Positions 8,806-15,035 of a stretch of 64,000 bases of DNA are shown one piece after another. The stretch is from contig NZ_CP072389.1 of NCBI RefSeq assembly GCF_018127785.1, forward strand, positions 124,001 through 188,000, written 5' to 3'. This DNA is from Prevotella scopos JCM 17725. Its GTDB lineage: Bacteria; Bacteroidota; Bacteroidia; Bacteroidales; Bacteroidaceae. The position numbers and the translations under genes are program-made. How positions within the stretch are numbered: position 1 is the stretch's first letter; each line of letters begins with the position of its first letter. The notes beneath the pieces are model-generated. The model was not told where the DNA came from, ran no database searches, and saw nothing but the letters and a program-made list of their open reading frames with translations.

Positions 8806-9270
8806 TTATTCAAAGTAATAAAGGAAGGTAGCAATACCCTCAAGTGCTGGCTTACGCTCGCCTTCAATCTCAATCTGGAACTTAATACCAGCCTTGCAGA
8901 CACCACGAAGATTCTCAATGCTATTGAGTGTGGCAACAAGACGGACACGTGAGTTCACGAGGACTGGACGGCCAAAGCGCATCTTATCCATACCATAGTT
9001 GACCATCATCTTAAGGTTATTCACCTCCATAATCTCCTGCCACATGTGTGGGAGCAATGAAAGTGTTAGATAGCCATGAGCAATTGTACTCTTGAATTGG
9101 CTCTCTACAGCTGCACGCTCTGTGTCAACATGAATCCACTGATGGTCAAGCGTTGCATCAGCAAAGAGGTTAATTCTCTCCTGATCAACGAGTAACCACT
9201 CGCTCTCACCAAGCTTCTCACCCAATCGGGCAGCAAGCTCATCGTAATTGTTTACTGTTAATTTTGCCAT
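8806..9270 (-). CDS. MaoC family hot-dog dehydratase
   Basis: A 154-residue protein of the MaoC/(R)-enoyl-CoA hydratase family, acting on acyl-CoA or acyl-ACP substrates. The catalytic segment FADATLDHQWIHVD holds the Asp and His of the hydratase motif near residues 32-43, followed by FKSTIAHGYLTLSL. The length is normal for a single hot-dog domain. The -7 box TACTTTTG lies at 9382-9389 on the minus strand, giving a leader of about 105 bases in which ATGATAGC and GCTATCAT can pair around an AT-rich interior. The physiological substrate is not indicated by the neighbours. Confidence 0.85.
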   Translation of the reverse strand: MAKLTVNNYDELAARLGEKLGESEWLLVDQERINLFADATLDHQWIHVDTERAAVESQFKSTIAHGYLTLSLLPHMWQEIMEVNNLKMMVNYGMDKMRFGRPVLVNSRVRLVATLNSIENLRGVCKAGIKFQIEIEGERKPALEGIATFLYYFE

Positions 9271-9389
9271 AGTTTTGTTGTATGTAATTTCTACATTACT
9301 ACGTATGATAGCTTCTTATTACCCTGCCTGCTCCTCCTTATTTATATATAAGGTAAGCAGAATTGGCTATCATTCAATGTACAAAAGTA

Positions 9390-9653
9390 CAAAAAAACTT
9401 CCAATTACCCAAATGGGCTTAATTTACTGAGCCGATTTAAGAAACTGACCGCTGTACACGCTATGCACGCTCCTTACCTTCTACAGCAACGACATTGCCA
9501 CGTATGAACGACATCTGCACCTGATTAAACCACAATCTTGGGTTTAAAGCCTTCACGGCTGTGGAGTAGTTAGGATAATTTTTTAATGATGAATTCTGAA
9601 TTAACAAACCTTTCTGCTTTATTTCAACATTTTTTTATAATTTTGCTCCCATC
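9390..9653. other. Divergent promoter region
   Basis: Holds the promoter for the zinc-ribbon gene on the right: -7 box TAATTTTG at 9638-9645, nine bases before the ATG. No further gene was recognised. Confidence 0.5.
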
Positions 9654-10214
9654 ATGAGATATACTGTCAAATGCAATAACTGCGGTCACGATTTTGTGGC
9701 TGAGACTGAAAGTTATGGTACAATGAAATATCGTTGTCCTTATTGTGGTGATGTGTTGAACTGCAGGTTTGATGCGCCAAAGTCTTTTCGTACCCACGCT
9801 CGTTCTGTTATTCCTTTGGCTGATGCGTCCCCTATTGAGGTAAAGAAAGCCAAGCAGCTTCCTACCGTTTCAACTCAGCTCATTAACTCGCCTTCAAAAG
9901 AGAAACTTGCTGAGATGAGACATAAGTTGGTTGAGGCATCCCAGCGTGCCTTGCATGTCTCAAAGCAGGCTGGTGAGAAACTGATGAATGCAACCGAAAC
10001 GACCAGTGAGTTTGTTACAAAATCCTCTTCACGTCTTCGTCGTTTTCAAGAGAAATATACTGATGGCGACCTGTGGATATTCTTTGGTTTCAGCTTTGTA
10101 TTTATCCTCTCGGTGATTGTGGGACTTTTCCTTTGTGCTGAAGCGGCTAAACTGCTCTCAGAGGGGCACTCCTGGTTGTTTAAGAACTATATTGAAATCA
10201 AAAATTCGTTCTAA
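9654..10214 (+). CDS. Zinc-ribbon membrane protein
   Basis: A 186-residue protein with an N-terminal zinc ribbon (CNNCG at 7-11 and CPYCG at 28-32), a helical middle, and a membrane helix near residues 140-163 (FFGFSFVFILSVIVGLFL). It may carry a short periplasmic tail. No catalytic motif is visible. The plan resembles the 472-residue protein at 4987-6405, suggesting two members of one membrane-tethered zinc-ribbon group. Nine bases separate the -7 box from the ATG, so the leader is very short. Confidence 0.65.
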   Translation: MRYTVKCNNCGHDFVAETESYGTMKYRCPYCGDVLNCRFDAPKSFRTHARSVIPLADASPIEVKKAKQLPTVSTQLINSPSKEKLAEMRHKLVEASQRALHVSKQAGEKLMNATETTSEFVTKSSSRLRRFQEKYTDGDLWIFFGFSFVFILSVIVGLFLCAEAAKLLSEGHSWLFKNYIEIKNSF

Positions 10215-10298
10215 ACAACGTTATTCACTGATGCTAATGTTTCCCATTGTTTTTAGAACCCAATAAGTAATATTGGACGTACAGAATGATAAATTAAT

Positions 10299-10568
10299 GC
10301 CTCTATAACAAATCGTGTGGGTTGTGTGTTGATATTCCACCGGTTTGGTGCGGGTGCTTAGCACATGTGGTGCGGATGCTTAGCACATTTGGTGCGGATG
10401 GTATGCACAACATGTGCGAAGGGTTAACACCATTGCTGTATATGGAAGGGTAGTGATTTAATGTGCGTTAAGCGTATTAAAACTAAGGTCTATCTGAAGT
10501 TATGTTTAGTTTTTTGACAATATTTTTAGGCTCTATAACGAATTACCCACACGATTCGTTATAGAGCC
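10299..10568. mobile_element. Inverted-repeat element (MITE-like), copy 1
   Basis: A 270-bp non-coding element. The left end GCCTCTATAACAAATC continues into GTGTGGGT, and the right end is its inverted complement, ATTCGTTATAGAGCC preceded by ACCCACACG. The right end is also a hairpin by itself: GGCTCTATAACGAAT (10529-10543) pairs perfectly with 10554-10568 around a 10-base loop. The interior carries repeats of the GTGCGGATGCTTAGCACA type. No transposase is encoded. Full copies are at 29213-29437 and 48828-49086, with a solo left end at 20284-20310. It lies immediately left of the peptide island. Confidence 0.8.
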
Positions 10569-10759
10569 GTCATTATTGATTATCAATAAGTTACATAAAT
10601 AGATATATACAAATTCTGGTAAAGAATGTCATTTCGAGCCTTTTTGCCACAATGTTACGTTTATAAGCTCTTGATATTCAACGCTTATTATCGTTGAATA
10701 GTTACTGTCGCAAACAGAAGTGTTATAAAATCTAAAATAATCAGCAAGGCGAGCAATTA
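10569..10759. other. Gap between inverted-repeat element and island promoter
   Basis: Only a 9-bp hairpin (TATTCAACG 10675-10683 with CGTTGAATA 10692-10700) without a T-run was seen. No reading frame is supported. Confidence 0.4.
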
Positions 10760-10806
10760 TTACACTTTTGTGTAGAGTATATATGCTTTATTACATCTAC
10801 TTTTGC
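10760..10806 (+). promoter_or_regulatory. thiF promoter with operator box 1
   Basis: The inverted repeat TTACAC-TTTT-GTGTAG (10760-10775, centre 10767.5) lies 30.5 bp upstream of the first base of the -7 box TACTTTTGC (10798-10806). This is exactly the geometry found at the GNAT and precursor promoters. If transcription starts a few bases past the box, the palindrome is centred near -42, the usual site of LuxR-type activators. The last base deviates from the TTACAC-N4-GTGTAA consensus. Confidence 0.8.
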
Positions 10807-10825
10807 CTAAAATAACTATTTCGTT

Positions 10826-11575
10826 ATGGAAGAAAGATACAGCAGAAACAGGCTCTATGTGAGCGAAAGAGAACAAAGCGTCATCAAGGATTATAAGATA
10901 TTCCTTGGTGGTGCAGGTATTGGCAGTATTATCTCAGAATGCGCTTTAAGATTTGGTTTCGAACATATCACCATCGTTGATGGCGACAAGGTGGAGGAAA
11001 GCAACCTTAATAGGCAGAACTATACGGAGCAAGATATTGGCAGATACAAGGCGGAATGTTTGGCAGAGCGTTTGCAAAGTATCAATCCTGATGCGCAGAT
11101 AGATTACCATACAGAGTTCTTGACTCCTGATAACATCGAAGAGATGCTGAATGGGCATGGTGTGGCTATCAATGCATTGGACTTTAAGGACGATACGCCT
11201 TTTGTCTTTGATAGGATTTGCAAGGAAAGAAAAATCCCAGTACTACACCCATACAACTTTGGTTGGGCTGGCTTTGTTACGGTTGTAGACCCATTGGGGC
11301 ATTCTTTATCTGAACTGACTGAAGAGCCAAAGGGATTTGAATTAAAGGTAGCTGAGTATGTTACCGGACACGGGGCTTTTTGGAATCAACCTAAAGAGTG
11401 GTTAGACAAAATTGTAACCCAATATAAAAAGGAAAGCGAAATGCTCCCACCTCCGCAACTGTCCATAGCATCATGGATTGCAGCAGGCTTGTGTACAACG
11501 GCAATGTACAATCTTGCTACAGGAAAACCTGTGAACTATTTTCCTAAATTCTATCTCTCTTCGCTTTTGCCGTAA
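10826..11575 (+). CDS. ThiF/E1-like adenylyltransferase
   Basis: A 249-residue E1-superfamily enzyme. Such proteins adenylate a C-terminal carboxylate (ThiS, MoaD, ubiquitin or a peptide) with ATP. The nucleotide-binding loop GGAGIGSI lies near residue 29. DGDKVEESNLNRQ, with the conserved Asp, Asn and Arg, lies near 50-62, and the lysine in GRYKAE follows. No CxxC zinc pair and no separate catalytic-cysteine domain are visible, so this is a compact version. No sulphur-carrier protein is adjacent. It shares the operator and spacing of the GNAT and precursor promoters, so it probably acts in the same pathway; its substrate is unknown. It converges on the LuxR-type gene, with nine bases between the stops. 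Confidence 0.75.
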   Translation: MEERYSRNRLYVSEREQSVIKDYKIFLGGAGIGSIISECALRFGFEHITIVDGDKVEESNLNRQNYTEQDIGRYKAECLAERLQSINPDAQIDYHTEFLTPDNIEEMLNGHGVAINALDFKDDTPFVFDRICKERKIPVLHPYNFGWAGFVTVVDPLGHSLSELTEEPKGFELKVAEYVTGHGAFWNQPKEWLDKIVTQYKKESEMLPPPQLSIASWIAAGLCTTAMYNLATGKPVNYFPKFYLSSLLP

Positions 11576-11584
11576 GTTATTTTT

Positions 11585-12340
11585 TCAGAAGAGTTTGTTT
11601 AAGGTAGCTCTTGAAATAGCTTCGGTGATATTCGTCACGCCTAATTTGTCAAAGGCGTGGCGTTTATAGGTTTTGATAGAATCTAACGAGCGGCACATTC
11701 TGTTCGCAATTTCCGTCATGGTAAGCCCTGCTGCTGACAACCGTAGCACTTCAAGTTCTTCTTCTTTGAGTGATATTCCATCACATTCTTTCCACCGATG
11801 TCCTTCGAAAGAATATTTCCAATAGTTAAGATTACCCTTTTTGTGAAACTCTACATGTCCCACTGTTTTATGTGAAGATAGTGATACGACACACATACCA
11901 ATCCATATCTTGCCTTCATCTGTCAATAGAATGGGAGTAAGCTGGTGATTAATCAACTTACTTTTTGTTCCACTCTTCAGGTGAAAATGATATGACATGG
12001 AACATTGGTATTTATCAACATTGTCGAAAGTATCAAAGAACTTAAACCCACTTTTATTCAGCTCAACAAGCATTTTTAGTTCTTCCTCTGGTACATATTT
12101 CAAATAAAAACTATACCCCAATTCCTTCACCTCCTTTGCTGTATGACCACAAAGAAACAAAGGATTATCTGATACATAAAGAAACTCCTGCTTATAATAG
12201 TCTATCAAATAAATGCTCTGATAGGTTACACGTGCAAAGGACTCTACTGTATGAATCAATGTTGACAATACATTTGAATCGTAATCTGGTGCATTACGCA
12301 CGGTGTTCGATGCTATAAAGAAATCTTTTATGTCTGTCAT
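11585..12340 (-). CDS. LuxR-type HTH regulator with PAS-like sensor domain
   Basis: A 251-residue DNA-binding protein. The C-terminal 60 residues are a clear LuxR/GerE helix-turn-helix: LKEEELEVLRLSAAG, MTEIANRMCRSLDSIKTYKRH, then KLGVTNITEAI. The N-terminal 180 residues look like a PAS-type sensor (IYLIDYYKQEFLYVSDN; YHFHLKSG) rather than a receiver domain or a classical autoinducer domain. No phospho-acceptor pocket is visible. The frame is open up to 12412, but the minus-strand -7 box TACTTTTG (12381-12388) lies inside that extension, so the ATG at 12340 is preferred. It is the natural candidate to bind the five TTACAC-N4-GTGTAA boxes of the island. Confidence 0.8.
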   Translation of the reverse strand: MTDIKDFFIASNTVRNAPDYDSNVLSTLIHTVESFARVTYQSIYLIDYYKQEFLYVSDNPLFLCGHTAKEVKELGYSFYLKYVPEEELKMLVELNKSGFKFFDTFDNVDKYQCSMSYHFHLKSGTKSKLINHQLTPILLTDEGKIWIGMCVVSLSSHKTVGHVEFHKKGNLNYWKYSFEGHRWKECDGISLKEEELEVLRLSAAGLTMTEIANRMCRSLDSIKTYKRHAFDKLGVTNITEAISRATLNKLF

Positions 12341-12379
12341 ATATGCTAAACGTGCTAAGGTTCTCTGATATATTTCACT

Positions 12380-12433
12380 ACAAAAGTACATTTTTAATGT
12401 GGAATACCGCAAAAAGATTACACAAAAGTGTAA
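12380..12433 (-). promoter_or_regulatory. luxR-type gene promoter with operator box 2
   Basis: The minus-strand -7 box is TACTTTTGT (12388 down to 12380). The perfect inverted repeat TTACAC-AAAA-GTGTAA is at 12418-12433 (centre 12425.5), 37.5 bp from this -7 box, seven more than at the three plus-strand promoters. It is 39 bp, centre to centre, from box 3. It may therefore act as the upstream half of a paired site for the GNAT promoter, or in autoregulation. Confidence 0.7.
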
Positions 12434-12456
12434 AAAACAAAGAGAGAAATGCAGAT

Positions 12457-12503
12457 TTACACAAAAGTGTAATAGGTGATATTTGCATAAGAAGTATTTT
12501 TGC
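12457..12503 (+). promoter_or_regulatory. GNAT gene promoter with operator box 3
   Basis: TTACAC-AAAA-GTGTAA at 12457-12472 (centre 12464.5) lies 30.5 bp before the -7 box TATTTTTGC (12495-12503). The start codon is 27 bases further on. Confidence 0.8.
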
Positions 12504-12530
12504 CATATAAATCAAGAAACAAAAAGCATT

Positions 12531-13160
12531 ATGGAAAAACAGATTGCAACATTTAAGGACTACGCCATCTTCATGGCAGACAAAACGAGTCTGTTGGAAA
12601 TAGCACAGTTTGTGGTCAAGGAAAATTACTCTCATCACTTATCTTCATTTACAGAGAAAGAAGTAAATGAAGATATCAAATCAGTGCTTGAAGAAGAGGA
12701 ATATCTGTATGATAACAAATCTCATATCTATATTGCAAGGGATGCCTTTGGGAAAATTATTGGCTGCATCAGGAGTTTTCATTGGGATAAACACAAGATT
12801 CTTCCTATCGAAAAAATATATGGGATAAACCCACTAAATGCTATTCACCAGGAAAGTAAATATAGTTTTTGGCATATAGGACGCTTTGCCGTTGCAAAGG
12901 ATTCGGGAATATCCACATTGACATTGTTCAAGCGGTTAATGGCATTGGCAGTAAAACCGATAGTAGAGGACAAGTACAGCTATATGATAGCAGAGATTGA
13001 CTGCAAACTATTGAAAGTAATGAAGGTGTTGGGATTTGGTACACGTCAAATCGGAAAATCCATCGAATATCTGACATCGGAGACTGTTCCTGTATGTTCC
13101 AGTAAGAGAGGTATTATGGGCTTCTTTCCCAGATATGGTGAACTTTGCAAGGCTGCATGA
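12531..13160 (+). CDS. GNAT-fold protein resembling LuxI/FeeM acyl-transferases
   Basis: A 209-residue protein with the layout of N-acyl amino acid or acyl-homoserine lactone synthases. It has a short N-terminal helix region, IYIARDAFGKIIGCIRSF near 65-82, FWHIGRFAVAKDSG near 108-121 (compare the E-x-S-R-x-AV signature of LuxI/FeeM, here with His in place of Glu), and a C-terminal acetyltransferase-like segment, AEIDCKLLKVMKVLGF. The open frame begins at a TTG at 12483, upstream of the -7 box, so the ATG at 12531 is used. Operator box 4 starts directly after the stop codon. The fold assignment is reasonable; that it makes a diffusible signal, or acylates the peptide, is inference. Divergent from the LuxR-type gene. 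Confidence 0.6.
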   Translation: MEKQIATFKDYAIFMADKTSLLEIAQFVVKENYSHHLSSFTEKEVNEDIKSVLEEEEYLYDNKSHIYIARDAFGKIIGCIRSFHWDKHKILPIEKIYGINPLNAIHQESKYSFWHIGRFAVAKDSGISTLTLFKRLMALAVKPIVEDKYSYMIAEIDCKLLKVMKVLGFGTRQIGKSIEYLTSETVPVCSSKRGIMGFFPRYGELCKAA

Positions 13161-13176
13161 TTACACTTTTGTGTAA
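13161..13176 (+). promoter_or_regulatory. Operator box 4
   Basis: A perfect TTACAC-TTTT-GTGTAA inverted repeat starts on the base after the GNAT stop codon. Its centre (13168.5) is 39 bp from box 5, the same spacing as between boxes 2 and 3. Confidence 0.75.
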
Positions 13177-13199
13177 TATTTCAGACAACAAATTCAGAA

Positions 13200-13246
13200 T
13201 TACACAAAAGTGTAACGATATAATTTGGAGATATAAATATATTTGC
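13200..13246 (+). promoter_or_regulatory. Precursor operon promoter with operator box 5
   Basis: TTACAC-AAAA-GTGTAA at 13200-13215 (centre 13207.5) lies 30.5 bp before the -7 box TATATTTGC (13238-13246). A leader of about 95 bases separates the promoter from the precursor start codon. Confidence 0.8.
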
Positions 13247-13308
13247 AACATCAAAAAGATAATCAAGTCGACAAGATTATAAAATAGACCCAACTGTCAA
13301 AAGGAGCA

Positions 13309-13341
13309 ATGCCGGAAGCTTTAAGATGGCAAAATAAATAA
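13309..13341 (+). CDS. Possible 10-residue leader ORF
   Basis: ATG at 13309 opens a ten-codon frame (MPEALRWQNK) ending at 13341, six bases before the precursor start. The string AAGGAG at 13301-13306 precedes the ATG, which is unusual for Bacteroidetes genes. It may be a translational leader or a chance ORF; there is no supporting family. Confidence 0.2.
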   Translation: MPEALRWQNK

Positions 13342-13347
13342 TAAAAA

Positions 13348-13503
13348 ATGAAAAATAATGAAATTGAAAGTTTACTTCTTGCCGAGATGGAAGAAGTAAC
13401 AGGCGGAAGTATGGGAACATGTGTCTGTGAAAATGGTGGTGCTGGAGAGACCGTTGTTATAATCCGAGATGATTCCAGCAATGATGGTAGCATTTTAACT
13501 TAA
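13348..13503 (+). CDS. RiPP precursor peptide with double-glycine leader
   Basis: A 51-residue peptide. Residues 1-20 form a short helical, acidic leader ending EMEEVTGG, a double-glycine cleavage site of the kind cut by C39 peptidase domains of ABC exporters. The exporter encoded 3.8 kb downstream has such a domain. The predicted core of 31 residues starts SMGTCVCENGGAGE and ends in an acidic, Ser/Asp/Asn-rich tail. It holds two cysteines in a CxC arrangement and few aromatic residues. It is followed by a hairpin and a radical SAM maturase. The layout resembles the GG-leader natural-product precursors known next to radical SAM enzymes in Bacteroidales. The mature structure and activity cannot be predicted. 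Confidence 0.75.
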   Translation: MKNNEIESLLLAEMEEVTGGSMGTCVCENGGAGETVVIIRDDSSNDGSILT

Positions 13504-13516
13504 TTTCTCTATGATA

Positions 13517-13542
13517 GTATGCACACTTTACCGTGTGCATAC
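13517..13542 (+). terminator. Hairpin between precursor and maturase
   Basis: GTATGCACAC (13517-13526) pairs perfectly with GTGTGCATAC (13533-13542) around a 6-base loop. Only a weak T-rich stretch follows. In a peptide operon this position suits a partial terminator or RNA-stability element that yields more precursor than enzyme mRNA. Confidence 0.7.
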
Positions 13543-13562
13543 CATCTTTAACTATTATACAT

Positions 13563-15023
13563 ATGAAATATCTACGACTAAATTCTCAATACGCTGTAAG
13601 AAATGAGAAGAATTGTTCTTATATTATTAAGAGACACCAGCAGATAGACAAAGAAATAGACAACTTAACTCCTGGTATTACGATGATTCCCCCATTTATT
13701 GGTTATATTTTATCGGAGATCGGTAAAAATTATAAAGAAGTATCTATTTTGAAAATAGCCAAAAATTTAGGGGTACAGGATAGTAGCCTTAAACTGTTTC
13801 TGGATAAAATAACCAATACAAATGCAAAGAAGATTGTTGTTAATGGAAGTAATGTGATTTTACCCAAAAATCTTCTAGTATTTAGTAACAATATTGATGA
13901 AAATTTTTATATAACTTCTGCTGATTTTAAATATTCTCAATATTTCGACACAAAGCGTCCATCTATTCCTCTCAATATTACCTTTATGGTAACCACTAAG
14001 TGTACTACAGATTGTATATATTGTTATGCTAAACGTAATTTTAAAAAGGAATTATCACTTACTGAAATAATTTCTACAATGAGAGAATGTCATGATATTG
14101 GGGTTGTAAATTTAGGAATCACAGGAGGCGATATATTTGCGTATCCACATTGGCGTGTAATTGTTGAAAAGGCTATGCAATTTGGTTATCATCCTTTTAT
14201 TTCTACTAAGACTCCAATAACAAAAGAAGATGTTACTTTCTTAAAAGGTACAGGCATCACTGATTTACAATTTTCTATTGATTCATTATCACTAGAAACA
14301 CTTAGGTATATGGTAAAATCGCCCAAAAATTATTTGGATAAGCTGAAAGAAATGTTCAAAGCGTGCCAAGAGCTTGATATAAAACTTGATGTAAGAAGTG
14401 TTATTATCAACAAAAATGGTAATCTCTATAACTTCAAGGAATTATATGCCTTTCTGATTCAGTTTAACAATATAAAAAGTTGGGCAATAACACCTGCATT
14501 TTATTCTGAGTTTAAAGAAAAATATAAATACATACAACCAGATAATATTCAACTATCAACTATCTCCAAATATATAACCTCTTTAGGTTCCTCTTTCCCT
14601 ATTTATCTTAACAAGATTAATCAATGTGGCTATACATTACGTAATTTCTCTACAGTTGAAGACTTTGTTAAGTGCAACCAAATATGTCATGCCAATAGCT
14701 TCATGATGGCTATCTTGGCAAATTGTCAGTGTACTCCTTGCGAGATGCTTTATGATAATCCTGAGTTTAGTTTAGGCAATATAAAAGAAAGTCAAATCTT
14801 TAACATTTGGAATTCATCAAAAGCACTTAAGCTCTTCAAACCTCAACAAGCTATGGTTTGCAATGCCTCCCCTTGCTCAACTTACAAAGTTTATACAAAA
14901 TGTCGCTCCTCGATAGATAGGCGCGTTTGCTTTGTTGATATTGCAAAGACACTTGGAGTCGGCAAAGGAGAATTTCCAGACCCTCGATGTCCAGAGTCTG
15001 TTGAAATGGATGTAATACTTTAA
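13563..15023 (+). CDS. Radical SAM/SPASM peptide maturase
   Basis: A 486-residue enzyme. The radical SAM cluster motif CTTDCIYC places Cys147, Cys151 and Cys154 on the [4Fe-4S] cluster that cleaves S-adenosylmethionine. TGGDIFAYP is the following glycine-rich SAM-binding segment. The C-terminal third has a SPASM-like cysteine set (NQICHANS, ANCQCTPC, CNASPCSTY, YTKC) for auxiliary clusters. The first 130 residues may be a winged-helix RRE domain that binds the precursor leader. The ATG at 13563 is preferred over an upstream GTG inside the hairpin. The gene is strikingly AT-rich, about 25-32% GC in sampled lines. It should modify the 51-residue peptide; the linkage formed is unknown. Confidence 0.85.
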   Translation: MKYLRLNSQYAVRNEKNCSYIIKRHQQIDKEIDNLTPGITMIPPFIGYILSEIGKNYKEVSILKIAKNLGVQDSSLKLFLDKITNTNAKKIVVNGSNVILPKNLLVFSNNIDENFYITSADFKYSQYFDTKRPSIPLNITFMVTTKCTTDCIYCYAKRNFKKELSLTEIISTMRECHDIGVVNLGITGGDIFAYPHWRVIVEKAMQFGYHPFISTKTPITKEDVTFLKGTGITDLQFSIDSLSLETLRYMVKSPKNYLDKLKEMFKACQELDIKLDVRSVIINKNGNLYNFKELYAFLIQFNNIKSWAITPAFYSEFKEKYKYIQPDNIQLSTISKYITSLGSSFPIYLNKINQCGYTLRNFSTVEDFVKCNQICHANSFMMAILANCQCTPCEMLYDNPEFSLGNIKESQIFNIWNSSKALKLFKPQQAMVCNASPCSTYKVYTKCRSSIDRRVCFVDIAKTLGVGKGEFPDPRCPESVEMDVIL

Positions 15024-15035
15024 AAATATAAGATT

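Noticed and set aside
10844..11575. ThiF as a thiamine or molybdopterin biosynthesis gene
   Set aside because: No thiS, thiG, moaD or related gene is near, the protein lacks the zinc cysteines of those enzymes, and its promoter carries the island operator.
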